Assembly: GCA_020050835.1 (NCBI GenBank)
Contig: JAGVKB010000118.1
Coordinates: 22,999-86,998 of the forward strand
Reading direction: 5' to 3'
DNA: 64,000 nt
Source: Candidatus Obscuribacterales bacterium
Lineage (GTDB): Bacteria; Cyanobacteriota; Vampirovibrionia; Obscuribacterales; Obscuribacteraceae
Shown: piece after piece, positions 25,006 through 34,157 of the stretch
How positions within the stretch are numbered: position 1 is the stretch's first letter
Layout of the letters: every line of letters begins with the position of its first letter
Program-made: the position numbers and the translations under genes
Notes under the pieces: model-generated
Databases searched by the model: none
Seen by the model: only the letters and a program-made list of their open reading frames with translations
What the model was told of the DNA's origin: nothing

Positions 25006-26694
25006 ATGACCGCTGAAAACATTGTGGCTGTAGATGAAGCCGACGAAGCGCTGCTCTTGCCGGAGTCCACGACGCCGACTGCTGCCGACAGTCCGAATCA
25101 TGACGCAGTAGCAATATTGATCGATGTCGACGAAGAGATTGAGATCGCTTACAGACCGTTTGCCGGTGCGGAGAAATGGCTCAAATACAGATTCTCGGCC
25201 TGGAGCGAAGCAAAAGCCTGGTTCGTTATGACCTTGATCGCCGTGTTCGTTTTCATGGGTGGTCCTGGTAAATTGGTGGCATGGCTGGCCGTCTGGTTGG
25301 CTGAGCACCTCGGGCAAGGTGAAGCCGGTACCGCTGCGGCGATCGCTGTTGCCAGTCAAGCCGTACTCTACTATTTCTTTGCCGGATTCGGTGGTCTGTT
25401 GGCGCTGACCGCCTGTGCCTATTACGCGCAGCCGACCCATATCGGAATCTCCAGATACGGAATCCGGCATCTCTTGAAGCGCAAGTTCGTCAATTTAGTG
25501 GGACCGCTTGTCGAGTGGCAGAAGGTAAAACATATTCAGTTGCTCCGACCGCCGGGAAAGACTTCGCCGCAAGATTGGTTGGTCTGCTTCAATTCTGCTG
25601 CTGGTCCGCTTATGAAGTTAAAACTGGGGGCGATTGCCAAGACTGATGAGCGCGCTGAGCTGTTGAACGCAATAGACAAGTTCGCGGCCGATAAGACCAG
25701 GGACTCTGACTTGGTTGAGCTTCTAACACCGGCTCACGATCACAGTTACACTGAGCTGTGGCTTAAGGCTTTGAGCGCACCGCCGAAACGAGAGCGACTG
25801 ACACCGCTCTTAGAGGGAGTGCGGCTGAAGGAAGGTAGATTCGAAGTGTTGGGACAGCTGGGAGTGGGCGGTCAGGGCACCGCTTATCTCGCGCTTGATC
25901 GCGACGCAAAGACCGCAGGCGAAAGTCCTGAATGCCGAGTCGACAGGCAAGCGGCGTCAGACAGTGCCGGAAGCACCGGGCCGGACAGCAGGATTGTTTT
26001 GAAGGAATCGATCTTGCCGGTTTATGTCGATGTGAATGTGCGGCGCGAGGCCTTGGAGCGATTCCAGAACGAAGCGCTCATGCTGAGCAAATTGGATCAT
26101 CCCCAAATCGTCAAGTTGCGTGATTACTTTGTGGAGGATCATCGCAGCTATCTTGTCCTCGAGCACATCGACGGAATGTCCCTCAGGCAGCTCGTCTCCG
26201 GTCAGGGCTGCTTGTCCGAAGAGGCGGTCCATGGGCTCGCCGTGCAGATGTGTGAAATCCTCTCCTACCTGCACGAGTTGGCACCACCAGTAGTGCATCG
26301 TGATTTTACTCCCGACAATTTAATCTTGAATTCGCGGGGCAAGCTCAAGTTGGTAGATTTCAATGTCGCTCAGCAAACCGAGTTTACGACAACCGGCACG
26401 GTCGTGGGCAAGCATGCTTACATTCCACCGGAGCAATTCCGAGGCAAACCGACTCCTCAAAGCGACATCTATGCGCTTGGCGCTACTTTGTTCTATCTGC
26501 TGACTGCCGAAGATCCCGAGCCCATAAGCCAGTCGCATCCAATTTTGAAGCGAGACGATATTACTGCCAGGCTGGATAAGATTGTCGCTAGTGCCACCGC
26601 CATTGACACCAAGCAACGCTATCAGTCCATTCAAGCTTTGATGAGCGAGTTGTCGATTCAAGAGGAGGAAAGTAGAGCCGCGCAAGACTCTTGA
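25006..26694 (+). CDS. Membrane Ser/Thr kinase with N-terminal PH-like domain, copy 2
   Basis: 562 residues. An acidic N-terminal tail of ~45 residues, two transmembrane helices (~residues 70-90 and 115-145), a PH-like beta segment (~145-230, IGISRYGIRHLLKRKF, WLVCFNSAAGPLMKLKL), and a kinase domain from ~280. Glycine loop LGVGGQGTAYLA; a ~30-residue hydrophilic insert lies between it and the beta-3 lysine (IVLKESI). Catalytic loop His431-Arg-Asp433-Phe-Thr435 (HRDFTPDN) and a DFN in place of DFG at Asp451-Phe452-Asn453. The metal-binding Asp is kept, so activity is possible but not certain. Starts 51 bases after its paralogue. Confidence 0.9.
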   Translation: MTAENIVAVDEADEALLLPESTTPTAADSPNHDAVAILIDVDEEIEIAYRPFAGAEKWLKYRFSAWSEAKAWFVMTLIAVFVFMGGPGKLVAWLAVWLAEHLGQGEAGTAAAIAVASQAVLYYFFAGFGGLLALTACAYYAQPTHIGISRYGIRHLLKRKFVNLVGPLVEWQKVKHIQLLRPPGKTSPQDWLVCFNSAAGPLMKLKLGAIAKTDERAELLNAIDKFAADKTRDSDLVELLTPAHDHSYTELWLKALSAPPKRERLTPLLEGVRLKEGRFEVLGQLGVGGQGTAYLALDRDAKTAGESPECRVDRQAASDSAGSTGPDSRIVLKESILPVYVDVNVRREALERFQNEALMLSKLDHPQIVKLRDYFVEDHRSYLVLEHIDGMSLRQLVSGQGCLSEEAVHGLAVQMCEILSYLHELAPPVVHRDFTPDNLILNSRGKLKLVDFNVAQQTEFTTTGTVVGKHAYIPPEQFRGKPTPQSDIYALGATLFYLLTAEDPEPISQSHPILKRDDITARLDKIVASATAIDTKQRYQSIQALMSELSIQEEESRAAQDS

Positions 26695-26696
26695 GA

Positions 26697-26735
26697 AGCC
26701 CTGTCCGGGGCTCAACGGATGGTTGCTTTATCCGT
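26697..26735 (+). terminator. Tandem small stem-loops after the kinase pair
   Basis: Just after the stop of the second kinase, AGCCC/GGGCT (26697-26701 with 26708-26712) and ACGGAT/ATCCGT (26715-26720 with 26730-26735) can form two short hairpins. No T-tract follows, so intrinsic termination is doubtful; listed as the only structure seen at this transcript end. Confidence 0.22.
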
Positions 26736-26795
26736 CTCATAGCCTGGTATCGGCGCTGTGGTTAGGTCTTTGAGAAAGCTGCTAGTATAAAGTAA

Positions 26796-27413
26796 ATGAG
26801 CAGTGATCCTTTGTTCGGAGTGTACGAGTCCCATATGGGGGTCACAAACATATTTCGTAGCATGCCATCATCCCTTTTGCCGCTCTTCATTGCTGCATCC
26901 GGGTTGACATCTGTTTTGCCCGCCTCAGCCGGACCAGAGGCAGGTACCGTTAATGTCGTCGTCCAGAGCACCAGCAAGGCTAGCAGCTCCACAAGCAGGA
27001 GTACGAAGTCCAATCAAATTGAAGCTCAACAGGGACAGACGGTTGTCACTGCATCGGTACCTGCAAAGGGATTTGATAAGCCTTACGGTTATCATCTCCA
27101 GCCGATTCTTTCGAAAATCGGAGCATCGGACTCTCAGCGCAAGCAGATTACCGTTATCGTCGAGCAGTACCGTCCAAAACTAGAGCCGATGCGCGTTGAG
27201 TACCGGCAGAAGAGCCGGGAGTTCATCGATTTCATTATTACTGGCAAGCCGGCCGAAGTAATAATGGCCAGGCAGGTTGAGCTGAACAATCTCTACGGTG
27301 TAATCATTACCCAGTACAGTCTCATGCGATTGGAGATCCGTCGCCTTTTATCTCCGCAACAATGCATGAAGTATGAAGAATACAGACAGACGCAAGGTTG
27401 GCGGTCGAAGTAA
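26796..27413 (+). CDS. Exported Spy/CpxP-like (LTXXQ) protein
   Basis: 205 residues from ATG 26796; ATG 26835 gives a shorter, more normal signal peptide (MGVTNIFRSMPSSLLPLFIA, cleavage near PASA-GPE) and may be the true start. The mature protein has a Ser/Thr-rich linker (VVVQSTSKASSSTSRSTKS), then helices: ILSKIGASDSQRKQITVIVE, a basic helix, and the C-terminal LLSPQQCMKYEEY, a LTXXQ-type motif as in Spy/CpxP periplasmic chaperones. Expected in the periplasm, perhaps envelope-stress related. Similarity is motif-level only. Confidence 0.65.
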   Translation: MSSDPLFGVYESHMGVTNIFRSMPSSLLPLFIAASGLTSVLPASAGPEAGTVNVVVQSTSKASSSTSRSTKSNQIEAQQGQTVVTASVPAKGFDKPYGYHLQPILSKIGASDSQRKQITVIVEQYRPKLEPMRVEYRQKSREFIDFIITGKPAEVIMARQVELNNLYGVIITQYSLMRLEIRRLLSPQQCMKYEEYRQTQGWRSK

Positions 27414-27446
27414 CTCAAGGCTAGGCATGCTTGGCTCGAATCGAGC

Positions 27447-28238
27447 TCAGGAAAGCATGCGCGTCAGTCGGCCTTTCTTGCGAGCTTCTTGAAACATCGT
27501 CTGAAAGAGCCAGGCTGCTAAGAGAGCGTAGAAAATGTTCAGTCCGAAAGCCCAGCAAAGATGCTCAGTGCTCAAACCTTCTCCCTTCAAGACTTGTCTC
27601 ATCCCCTCAAACACGTGGGTGGACGGAAGCAAAAGGGCCAGCGGCTGAATCCAGGGTGGCAGTATGCTGACCGGATAGAATACCGCCGAAATAGGCTGAA
27701 TCGCAAATGGAATCGCCCATGCCAGCGCTTCTGCCGCTTGTCCCCAGCGCAAGAGCAGTGCGGTTGTCATCAGTCCCATCGACCAGCCGAGCAAGAGAAG
27801 ATTCGCAAACAAGGGGATAAGGGCCAGCCCCAGCGAAAGCAGATTGAACGAATAAAAGCAGAACGCCATGCCGGTAAGGACGCTCACGATTACCAGAACC
27901 TTAATCATCCCGACTACGTAAGTAGCAGCAATGAACTCGCTTAGTTTCACCGGCGCTACAAAAATGTTCAACAGATTGCGCGACCAGACTTCCTCGAGGT
28001 AGGAGATTGTTACGCCTTGCTGAGCACGGTAGAGAATGTCCCAAAAGATCATCGCTCCCAGTAAGAAGGTAATAGCCGGCGGCGCTCCGGTTCTGACTTT
28101 CAGCAGATAGGTGGTGACGAATCCCCAGACCAATAGGTCCATCGTCGGCCAGAAGAAGAGCTCCACTACCCGCGGTGCATTGCGCGAGTAAAGAATGGTG
28201 TGTCGCCTGACTAATGCGGCGATGATGCGAGCGTTCAT
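27447..28238 (-). CDS. ABC-2 type transporter permease
   Basis: 263 residues with six transmembrane helices (for example ELFFWPTMDLLVWGFVTTYL, MIKVLVIVSVLTGMAFCFY, PFAIQPISAVFYPVSILPPW). This is the membrane half of an ABC-2 exporter of the drug, polysaccharide or NodJ-like type. The conserved P-x-x-W-x-x-P segment (ILPPWIQPLALLLPSTHVFEGMR region) is typical. Its ATG overlaps the stop of the ATPase gene by four bases. Substrate unknown. Confidence 0.92.
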   Translation of the reverse strand: MNARIIAALVRRHTILYSRNAPRVVELFFWPTMDLLVWGFVTTYLLKVRTGAPPAITFLLGAMIFWDILYRAQQGVTISYLEEVWSRNLLNIFVAPVKLSEFIAATYVVGMIKVLVIVSVLTGMAFCFYSFNLLSLGLALIPLFANLLLLGWSMGLMTTALLLRWGQAAEALAWAIPFAIQPISAVFYPVSILPPWIQPLALLLPSTHVFEGMRQVLKGEGLSTEHLCWAFGLNIFYALLAAWLFQTMFQEARKKGRLTRMLS

Positions 28239-28996
28239 TTCGCCTCCTGGCTGAGCAGATCTCCCGAGCGTGCGATCCGGATGAATACTTCTTCGAGAGA
28301 AGTCTCTTCAAATCGGTGCAAAATCTCGTCTGGTGTACCTTCTGCCAGTATCTTTCCTTTGTAAAGAAACAATATTCGATCGCAAACTTCCTGCACGTCT
28401 TTCATGTTGTGCGAGGTGTTGATGAGAGTGATTCTTTTCTCTCGCTGAATCTGTCTGAGCAGTTTCCTAACCTTGTCGGCAATATCGGGATCGAGGCTGG
28501 CCGTCGGCTCGTCTAACAAAAGCAGCTCCGGGTCGTTCAAAAGCGCTTTGCAAAGATTGACTCTGGTCGCTTCACCGGATGAAAGCTGTCCGGTGATCTT
28601 GTCTTTCAAGTGGGCAATCTCAAACATTTCGAGCAGTTCGGCAGCTTTCTTGCGGGGCTCCTTAACTTGATAGAGCTCGGCAAAGATGAGTAGATTCTCC
28701 CAGACCTTAAGGTTGTAGGGCAGATTGATATAAGCCGATGAAAAGTTGCATCGCTTGAGGATCTGGACCCGCTTGGAATCGAGATCTTGCCCGAAGATGG
28801 ACACGGTGCCGCTGGTAGGGCTGAGCAGTCCGAGCAGCATTTGAATCGTACTGGTCTTGCCGGCTCCGTTTGGACCTAAAATCCCGACCGTCTCTCCCCG
28901 CTCGACCGCAAAGGAGATGCCGGCGACAGCGACCGTGCCATCGAATTCTTTCTTTAGATTCGAAATCTGAACAACTATCTCACCCATTTCGCTCAA
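28235..28996 (-). CDS. ABC transporter ATP-binding protein
   Basis: 253 residues. Walker A GILGPNGAGKTST (~residue 40), Q-loop region, signature LSSGEATRVNLCKALL (LSSGE in place of LSGGQ), Walker B ELLLLDEPTASLDPD, and switch His in LINTSHNMKD. The LSSGE variant occurs in several DrrA/CcmA-like exporters. It pairs with the overlapping permease at 27447 to form an ABC-2 exporter; two of each subunit would be expected. Divergent from the histidine kinase at 29193. Confidence 0.93.
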   Translation of the reverse strand: MSEMGEIVVQISNLKKEFDGTVAVAGISFAVERGETVGILGPNGAGKTSTIQMLLGLLSPTSGTVSIFGQDLDSKRVQILKRCNFSSAYINLPYNLKVWENLLIFAELYQVKEPRKKAAELLEMFEIAHLKDKITGQLSSGEATRVNLCKALLNDPELLLLDEPTASLDPDIADKVRKLLRQIQREKRITLINTSHNMKDVQEVCDRILFLYKGKILAEGTPDEILHRFEETSLEEVFIRIARSGDLLSQEAK

Positions 28997-29192
28997 GAAG
29001 ATACCACATACTGCCGCCAGAGCTGGGCAGGAGCCGCTGCGTAAACCGGGTTAAGCGACCGGTCGTAAAGTTCAACCGGCGTGTTCGAGGAGGCAAGCAA
29101 GGAGAGACCAGGCTGGTGGGTAGAATTACTCTAGAAAGTTAAGGGTCGGACAAGCCGGCTCGAGCAGTCCAGCAAGACCGGAGCCGTTATCT

Positions 29193-30395
29193 GTGAGCGA
29201 GTCAGAATCTACAACTAGTGCAAAATTCCATGATGATCTGTTTTATGCGAGGCAGAAGTTAGAAGCGCTCACTAAAAGATATGTCGAAGGGTTGTTCGCT
29301 TCCCAGGAAGCTGCTGTCGGGCACGCTCATCTGCTCTCGACGATCCTCGATTCGGTTGGCGATGCGCTGATAGTCGTGGATAAGCATGAAAAGATCCTGC
29401 TGGTCAACCGCGAGGCGGTCCGGCTGGGAGGCTGGAATATGGAGGAGATGGACAGAAGCGAGTTCGTCCGGCGTTATAAGTTTTACAAGGATGAAGGAAA
29501 GACGCTGCTGCCGGCCGACGAAGAGCCATATGCGGTGGCGCTGCGAGAACGCAGATGCGTGCAGATAGAAGGTTTTGTCACTGGCGAGCATCTTCCTGTC
29601 CAAGGTCTGTGGATTCGGGCCAATGCCGCGCCGATCATCGACGATCAAGGCGAGATTCTCGGGGTAGTCACCGTCTTGCAGGACATTACCGAGCGGCGGC
29701 GCTTACAAACACAGCGCGATTCTTTGGCGACGCTGATTACGCACGATCTCAAGAATCATTTGGTATCGGAATGTGCCTTTCTGGAGATGCTGAAAGAGGA
29801 CTTCGCCGACAGGCTGGTCGGAGACGATCTCAAATTGCTGTCAGAGCTGAGAGACAGCAATCAACGTTATCTGGAGATAGCCAGCACCTTGCTGGAGCTT
29901 TACCGGACGGATCTTTTCGTGGTCGAGTCCAGCCGTGCTGATGTGGATATCGGCAAGTTGCTGGAAGCAGCCTTGGCTTTGAATCAGATTGAAGCTTCTA
30001 AGCGCGGCGTAAGCATCCAGCTAGTCAAAACGGACAGTCTCCCAACTATCAAAGGGATAAGCTCCTCATTGCGGCAGGTGCTGCATAATCTGCTGCAGAA
30101 CGCGATTCATGCCAGCCCCGCCGGTGGGGTGGTGGAATTGAGTCTGACCAGCAACCCGACCCATGTTGTTGTAAAGGTTAAGGATTGCGGTCCGGGGATT
30201 TCGGCGGAGCATTTATCCAAACTCTTCGAGCAATCGCAAGTCGCGGCGAAATTTAGCGTGAATCCTACCTCTACCGGATTCGGCCTCTATCTTTGCCGGT
30301 TGCTGGTACAGGCCCAAGGCGGCAGCCTGACTTGTGAAAGCAAGCCTGGTGAGGGCGCGCTCTTCATCCTGGCGATGCCGATTCGCGCCGATTGA
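29193..30395 (+). CDS. PAS-domain histidine kinase, soluble and orphan
   Basis: 400 residues, GTG start. A short helical N-terminus, a PAS domain at ~50-170 (ILDSVGDALIVVDKHEKILL, ending VVTVLQDITERRRLQ), then HisKA and HATPase: H-box LITHDLKNHL, N-box LLQNAIHASP, G1 KDCGPGIS, G2 STGFGLYLCRLL. The HDLKN form of the H-box is unusual but the phosphoacceptor His is present. No transmembrane helix, so it senses an internal signal. No response regulator is adjacent, so its partner is elsewhere. Confidence 0.93.
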   Translation: MSESESTTSAKFHDDLFYARQKLEALTKRYVEGLFASQEAAVGHAHLLSTILDSVGDALIVVDKHEKILLVNREAVRLGGWNMEEMDRSEFVRRYKFYKDEGKTLLPADEEPYAVALRERRCVQIEGFVTGEHLPVQGLWIRANAAPIIDDQGEILGVVTVLQDITERRRLQTQRDSLATLITHDLKNHLVSECAFLEMLKEDFADRLVGDDLKLLSELRDSNQRYLEIASTLLELYRTDLFVVESSRADVDIGKLLEAALALNQIEASKRGVSIQLVKTDSLPTIKGISSSLRQVLHNLLQNAIHASPAGGVVELSLTSNPTHVVVKVKDCGPGISAEHLSKLFEQSQVAAKFSVNPTSTGFGLYLCRLLVQAQGGSLTCESKPGEGALFILAMPIRAD

Positions 30396-30408
30396 TGAAA
30401 GCCGGCTC

Positions 30409-33165
30409 TTACTTGTCGCGCTCTTCGGCTTTCAGATTGGCTTGTGCGGCTGCTAATCTGGCGATCGGCACGCGATAGGGCGAACAGCTGACGTAAGTCA
30501 GCCCGATCTGATGCGCGAAAGCGATTGATGATGGCTCGCCGCCATGCTCTCCGCAGATTCCTAACTTGAGGTTGGGTTTGGCTTGAAGACCGTACTCCAC
30601 GGCAATCTTCATCAGTTTGCCTACACCTTCGCGGTCGAGCACTTCGAATGGATTCTGCGTCAAGACCTTCAATTTTGTCTCCTGGTAGTCTATTCCTTCC
30701 AGGTAGCGCTGCAGGAACTTACCTTCGGCGTCGTCGCGGCTGTAACCGAAGGTCATCTGCGTGAGATCGTTGGTGCCGAAGCTGAAGAATTCCGCATGCT
30801 CGGCGATTTCATCGGCGGTGAGCGCTGCTCTGGGAATCTCGATCATGGTGCCGAATTTATAGTCGATCGAGACTTGTTCTTTCGCCATGGTTGCCTTCGC
30901 GACGTCCTCGAGCTGGGCGCGGGCGATCTTCAGTTCGTTGACGTGTCCGATCAGCGGAATCATGATTTCGGGCAAAACGTTTATCCCGTCTTTCTTGAGC
31001 GCAATCGCTGCCTCGAAGATAGCCCGCACTTGCATGGCGCTGATCTCCGGATAGAGCAAACCGAGCCGGCAGCCGCGCAGCCCCATCATCGGATTGGCTT
31101 CGTGGAGCTCTTTGACTTTGCGCAGCAGCGTCTCTTTATCTTTCAGCTCGGTACCTGTGATTCCTTTCGCTTTGAAAGTAGCGACCTGTTCGGTCAACTC
31201 TTCGAGCTTAGGCAGGAATTCGTGCAACGGCGGATCGAGCAGACGGATAGTGACAGGAAGCCCCTGCATTACCTTGAAGATTCCTTTGAAATCTTCCCGT
31301 TGCATCGGCAATAACTTGGCGAGCGCCGCCTGGCGCTCAGCAGTAGTAGCTGCCAAGATCATCGCTTGCATGACCGGCAAGCGATCCTGGCTCATGAACA
31401 TATGCTCGGTGCGGCACAGTCCGATCCCTTGCGCGCCAAAGTCCAGGGCTACTCTGGCGTCTTCCGGTGTGTCGGCATTAGCGCGAACTCCCAGTTGCCT
31501 CTCTTCGTCGGCCCACGACAAAAGCGTTCGGAACTCTTGACCGAGCTCCGGGTCCAATCGGTTGATCGCGCCGGCGAAAATTTCCCCGGTCGATCCGTCG
31601 ATCGAGAGGATTTCGCCCTTTTTGAGCGTGCGACCGTCAACGGTCAGCGTCTGACGCTCGAGGTCAATCTTGAGTACTTCGCAGCCGGCTACGCATGGCT
31701 TGCCCATGCCGCGGGCCACTACCGCCGCGTGACTGGTCATGCCACCGCGGCTGGTGACCACCCCTTGCGCGGGCACGATGCCGTGAATATCGTCTGGACA
31801 AGTCTCGATCCGCACCAATATAACTTTCTTACCGTCGGCGGCAAGCCTTTCAGCATCATCCGGATTGAAGACGATCTCGCCGATAGCCGCTCCGGGAGAG
31901 GCGTTAAGTCCGGTGGCCAGCAGCCTCCCTTCCTTTCGAGCCTTGGCCTTATCGTCGCTGTCGAAGCTTGGCAAGAGCAGCTGATTGAGCTGGATTGGCT
32001 CGACTCGATTGAGCGCCTCCGGACGCGAGATGATGCCTTCATTTGACATGTCGACCGCCGTCTTGACGGCAGCGGCTGCGGTTCGTTTGCCGGTTCGAGT
32101 CTGCAGCAGATACAATTTGCCTGACTCGACTGTAAATTCGCAGTCTTGCAGATCTCGATAGTGCATTTCGAGTCGCTCGGTGGTCGCTAACAACTCGTCG
32201 TAAACTTTCGGCATCTCGCTTGCCAGCTTGGCGATCTTATTGGGAGTTCTAATCCCGGCTACCACGTCTTCGCCTTGAGCGTTGACCAGGTATTCCCCAT
32301 AGAGCATCTTTTCGCCGGTGCTCGGGTTGCGAGTGAAACAGACGCCGGTGGCCGATTCGTTGTTCATGTTGCCGAACACCATCGCCTGCACGGTGACTGC
32401 CGTGCCGAGATTGTGATCGATTTGATTGAGATTGCGGTAGTAGATCGCTCGGCTGTTGTTCCAAGATCTAAACACTGCCTCGATCGCTCCTTTCAGTTGA
32501 TCGCTTGTGTCTTCGGGAAATTGGACATGTGCTCGTTCCAGCACTAGTTTTTTATACTTCTCGACAAGCTCCATCAGGTGCTCAGCGGTCAGCTCGGTAT
32601 CGAGCTTGATACCAAGCTCGTCTTTCATGTCTTCCAGAAGATCTTCAAAGCAGTCCTTGTTTATGTCGAGCACCACATTGCCGTACATCTGAATAAAGCG
32701 CCGGTAGCTGTCCCAGGCGAAGCGAGCATTGCCGGTCAGCTTAGCCAGAGCTTCGACCGTGCTGGCATTCAAGCCGAGGTTCAAGATGGTGTCCATCATT
32801 CCGGGCATGGAGAACTTCGCACCGGACCGCACGCTCAGCAGTAACGGTCTTTTCGGATCGCCCAGCCGGCAACCGAGCGTCGACTCGATCTCCTTCAATT
32901 TTGCCCAGACTTCTTCGAACAATCCGGACGGAACCTGTTTGCCTGCTTCGTAATATTGACGGCAGCAATCGGTCAAAATAGTCATTCCAGGCGGAACATT
33001 GACTCCCGCCGAGATCATCTCGGCCAGCCCGGCTCCCTTACCGCCAAGCCGCTCGCGCATGATGGTGCGGTCGCCGGCGAAGACTCGATAGGCTTCAGCA
33101 AACAGGTAGACTCTGGCCAGTCCTGCGGTTTGTGCCTTCTGATCCGAACCTTTAGTGCTGAGCAT
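30409..33165 (-). CDS. ppdK: Pyruvate phosphate dikinase
   Basis: 918 residues, the normal length for PPDK, which interconverts pyruvate + ATP + Pi with PEP + AMP + PPi. N-terminal ATP-grasp part (LGGKGAGLAEM, LLSVRSGAKFSMPGMMDTIL), central phosphohistidine domain with GGMTSHAAVVARGMGKPCVAG (Thr477, Ser478, catalytic His479), and C-terminal PEP/pyruvate barrel (GLCRTEHMFM, SFGTNDLTQMTFGYSRDD, LGICGEHGGEP). The Thr two residues before the histidine is the site PDRP acts on in known systems, and the PDRP gene is 32 bases upstream on the same strand, so an operon is likely. Distinguishes PEP synthesis or glycolytic use together with pckG. Confidence 0.97.
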   Translation of the reverse strand: MLSTKGSDQKAQTAGLARVYLFAEAYRVFAGDRTIMRERLGGKGAGLAEMISAGVNVPPGMTILTDCCRQYYEAGKQVPSGLFEEVWAKLKEIESTLGCRLGDPKRPLLLSVRSGAKFSMPGMMDTILNLGLNASTVEALAKLTGNARFAWDSYRRFIQMYGNVVLDINKDCFEDLLEDMKDELGIKLDTELTAEHLMELVEKYKKLVLERAHVQFPEDTSDQLKGAIEAVFRSWNNSRAIYYRNLNQIDHNLGTAVTVQAMVFGNMNNESATGVCFTRNPSTGEKMLYGEYLVNAQGEDVVAGIRTPNKIAKLASEMPKVYDELLATTERLEMHYRDLQDCEFTVESGKLYLLQTRTGKRTAAAAVKTAVDMSNEGIISRPEALNRVEPIQLNQLLLPSFDSDDKAKARKEGRLLATGLNASPGAAIGEIVFNPDDAERLAADGKKVILVRIETCPDDIHGIVPAQGVVTSRGGMTSHAAVVARGMGKPCVAGCEVLKIDLERQTLTVDGRTLKKGEILSIDGSTGEIFAGAINRLDPELGQEFRTLLSWADEERQLGVRANADTPEDARVALDFGAQGIGLCRTEHMFMSQDRLPVMQAMILAATTAERQAALAKLLPMQREDFKGIFKVMQGLPVTIRLLDPPLHEFLPKLEELTEQVATFKAKGITGTELKDKETLLRKVKELHEANPMMGLRGCRLGLLYPEISAMQVRAIFEAAIALKKDGINVLPEIMIPLIGHVNELKIARAQLEDVAKATMAKEQVSIDYKFGTMIEIPRAALTADEIAEHAEFFSFGTNDLTQMTFGYSRDDAEGKFLQRYLEGIDYQETKLKVLTQNPFEVLDREGVGKLMKIAVEYGLQAKPNLKLGICGEHGGEPSSIAFAHQIGLTYVSCSPYRVPIARLAAAQANLKAEERDK

Positions 33166-33197
33166 TCTAGCTATCCTCTAATTAATGAAGGTAAGGG

Positions 33198-34085
33198 TTA
33201 ACTTATAGCGCCGGATTCCGCCTGCTGGCGGAGATATAGGAAAATTTCGCTGGATGTCTCTTCAATCGCTTTTGCGGAGACATCTATGCAATGACACTTC
33301 AAATCGCGCATCACGCGCTTGGCGTGACGCACCTCATGCCGAATATTATCTGGGTCTACATAGTCGGTGCCGGCCGGCATTCCCAGTACCTGAGCGCGGG
33401 TTGAGCGAATGTCTTGCAGAAGATACGGATCAATCGTCAGTCCGATGATTTTCTTGGCCGATATTTCAAAGAGCTGCAACGGCGGGTCCACCCCCATCAC
33501 AATCGGCACATTGGCCGCTTTCAACCCATAATGGTGCGCCAGGTACATACAATTGGGAGTTTTGCTGGTGCGCGAAACGCCGATCATCACTACGTCGGCT
33601 TGCATGATTCCATCGGTATTCTTGCCGTCATCATATCGAATGGCGAAATCGACGGCGGCGATCCGGCGAAAGTATGTTTCATCGAGCAGGTGCAACCGTC
33701 CCGGCTGTGACAGCGGCTGAGAGCAGGTTAAGTCGGACACCCTCGACATGAGCGGACCGAGCAGATCGATAATGGGAATCTGATAACGGGTCGCTTCCGA
33801 TTCGAGCGCTTGCTTGAATTCTGGCAGAACGAGCGTATAAGCAATTACCGAGCGGCCATTGGCGAGCTCGCGCACCAGATTTATGATCTGCTGGCTGCTG
33901 CGAATCTGAGGCAGGCGATAGATACTTGCCAACCCGGGTGGAAATTGTACCAGCGCTGCTCGCGCAACTGCCTCAGCCGTTTCTCCGCTGGAGTCGGACA
34001 AAGTGAAAATAATCAGTTGACTACCGTCGACCGGTAACCTGGCATCCACGTGCGAAACCAATCCGTCCAGTACGTCCTGCATCAT
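33198..34085 (-). CDS. PPDK regulatory protein (bifunctional kinase/phosphorylase, DUF299)
   Basis: 295 residues. Opening FTLSDSSGETAEAVARAAL and the P-loop GVSRTSKTPNCMYLAHHYG around residue 170 are the hallmarks of PDRP, which uses ADP to phosphorylate and inactivate PPDK at the Thr next to the catalytic His, and Pi to reverse it. The next gene downstream is ppdK with the matching target residue, so the pairing is direct. The last ~50 residues (IRHEVRHAKRVMRDLKCHCIDV, then SSEIFLYLRQ) match the family end. Confidence 0.95.
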   Translation of the reverse strand: MMQDVLDGLVSHVDARLPVDGSQLIIFTLSDSSGETAEAVARAALVQFPPGLASIYRLPQIRSSQQIINLVRELANGRSVIAYTLVLPEFKQALESEATRYQIPIIDLLGPLMSRVSDLTCSQPLSQPGRLHLLDETYFRRIAAVDFAIRYDDGKNTDGIMQADVVMIGVSRTSKTPNCMYLAHHYGLKAANVPIVMGVDPPLQLFEISAKKIIGLTIDPYLLQDIRSTRAQVLGMPAGTDYVDPDNIRHEVRHAKRVMRDLKCHCIDVSAKAIEETSSEIFLYLRQQAESGAIS

Positions 34086-34157
34086 CCGCCTGCGATCGTA
34101 GCTGCGGCTTTCAGCCCTCTGTGTAACACATTTCCGCCGGAAATATATGAGAGGTTG

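Noticed and set aside
30583..32046. Plus-strand frames of 150-243 residues opposite ppdK
   Set aside because: Antisense shadows of the strongly conserved PPDK gene.
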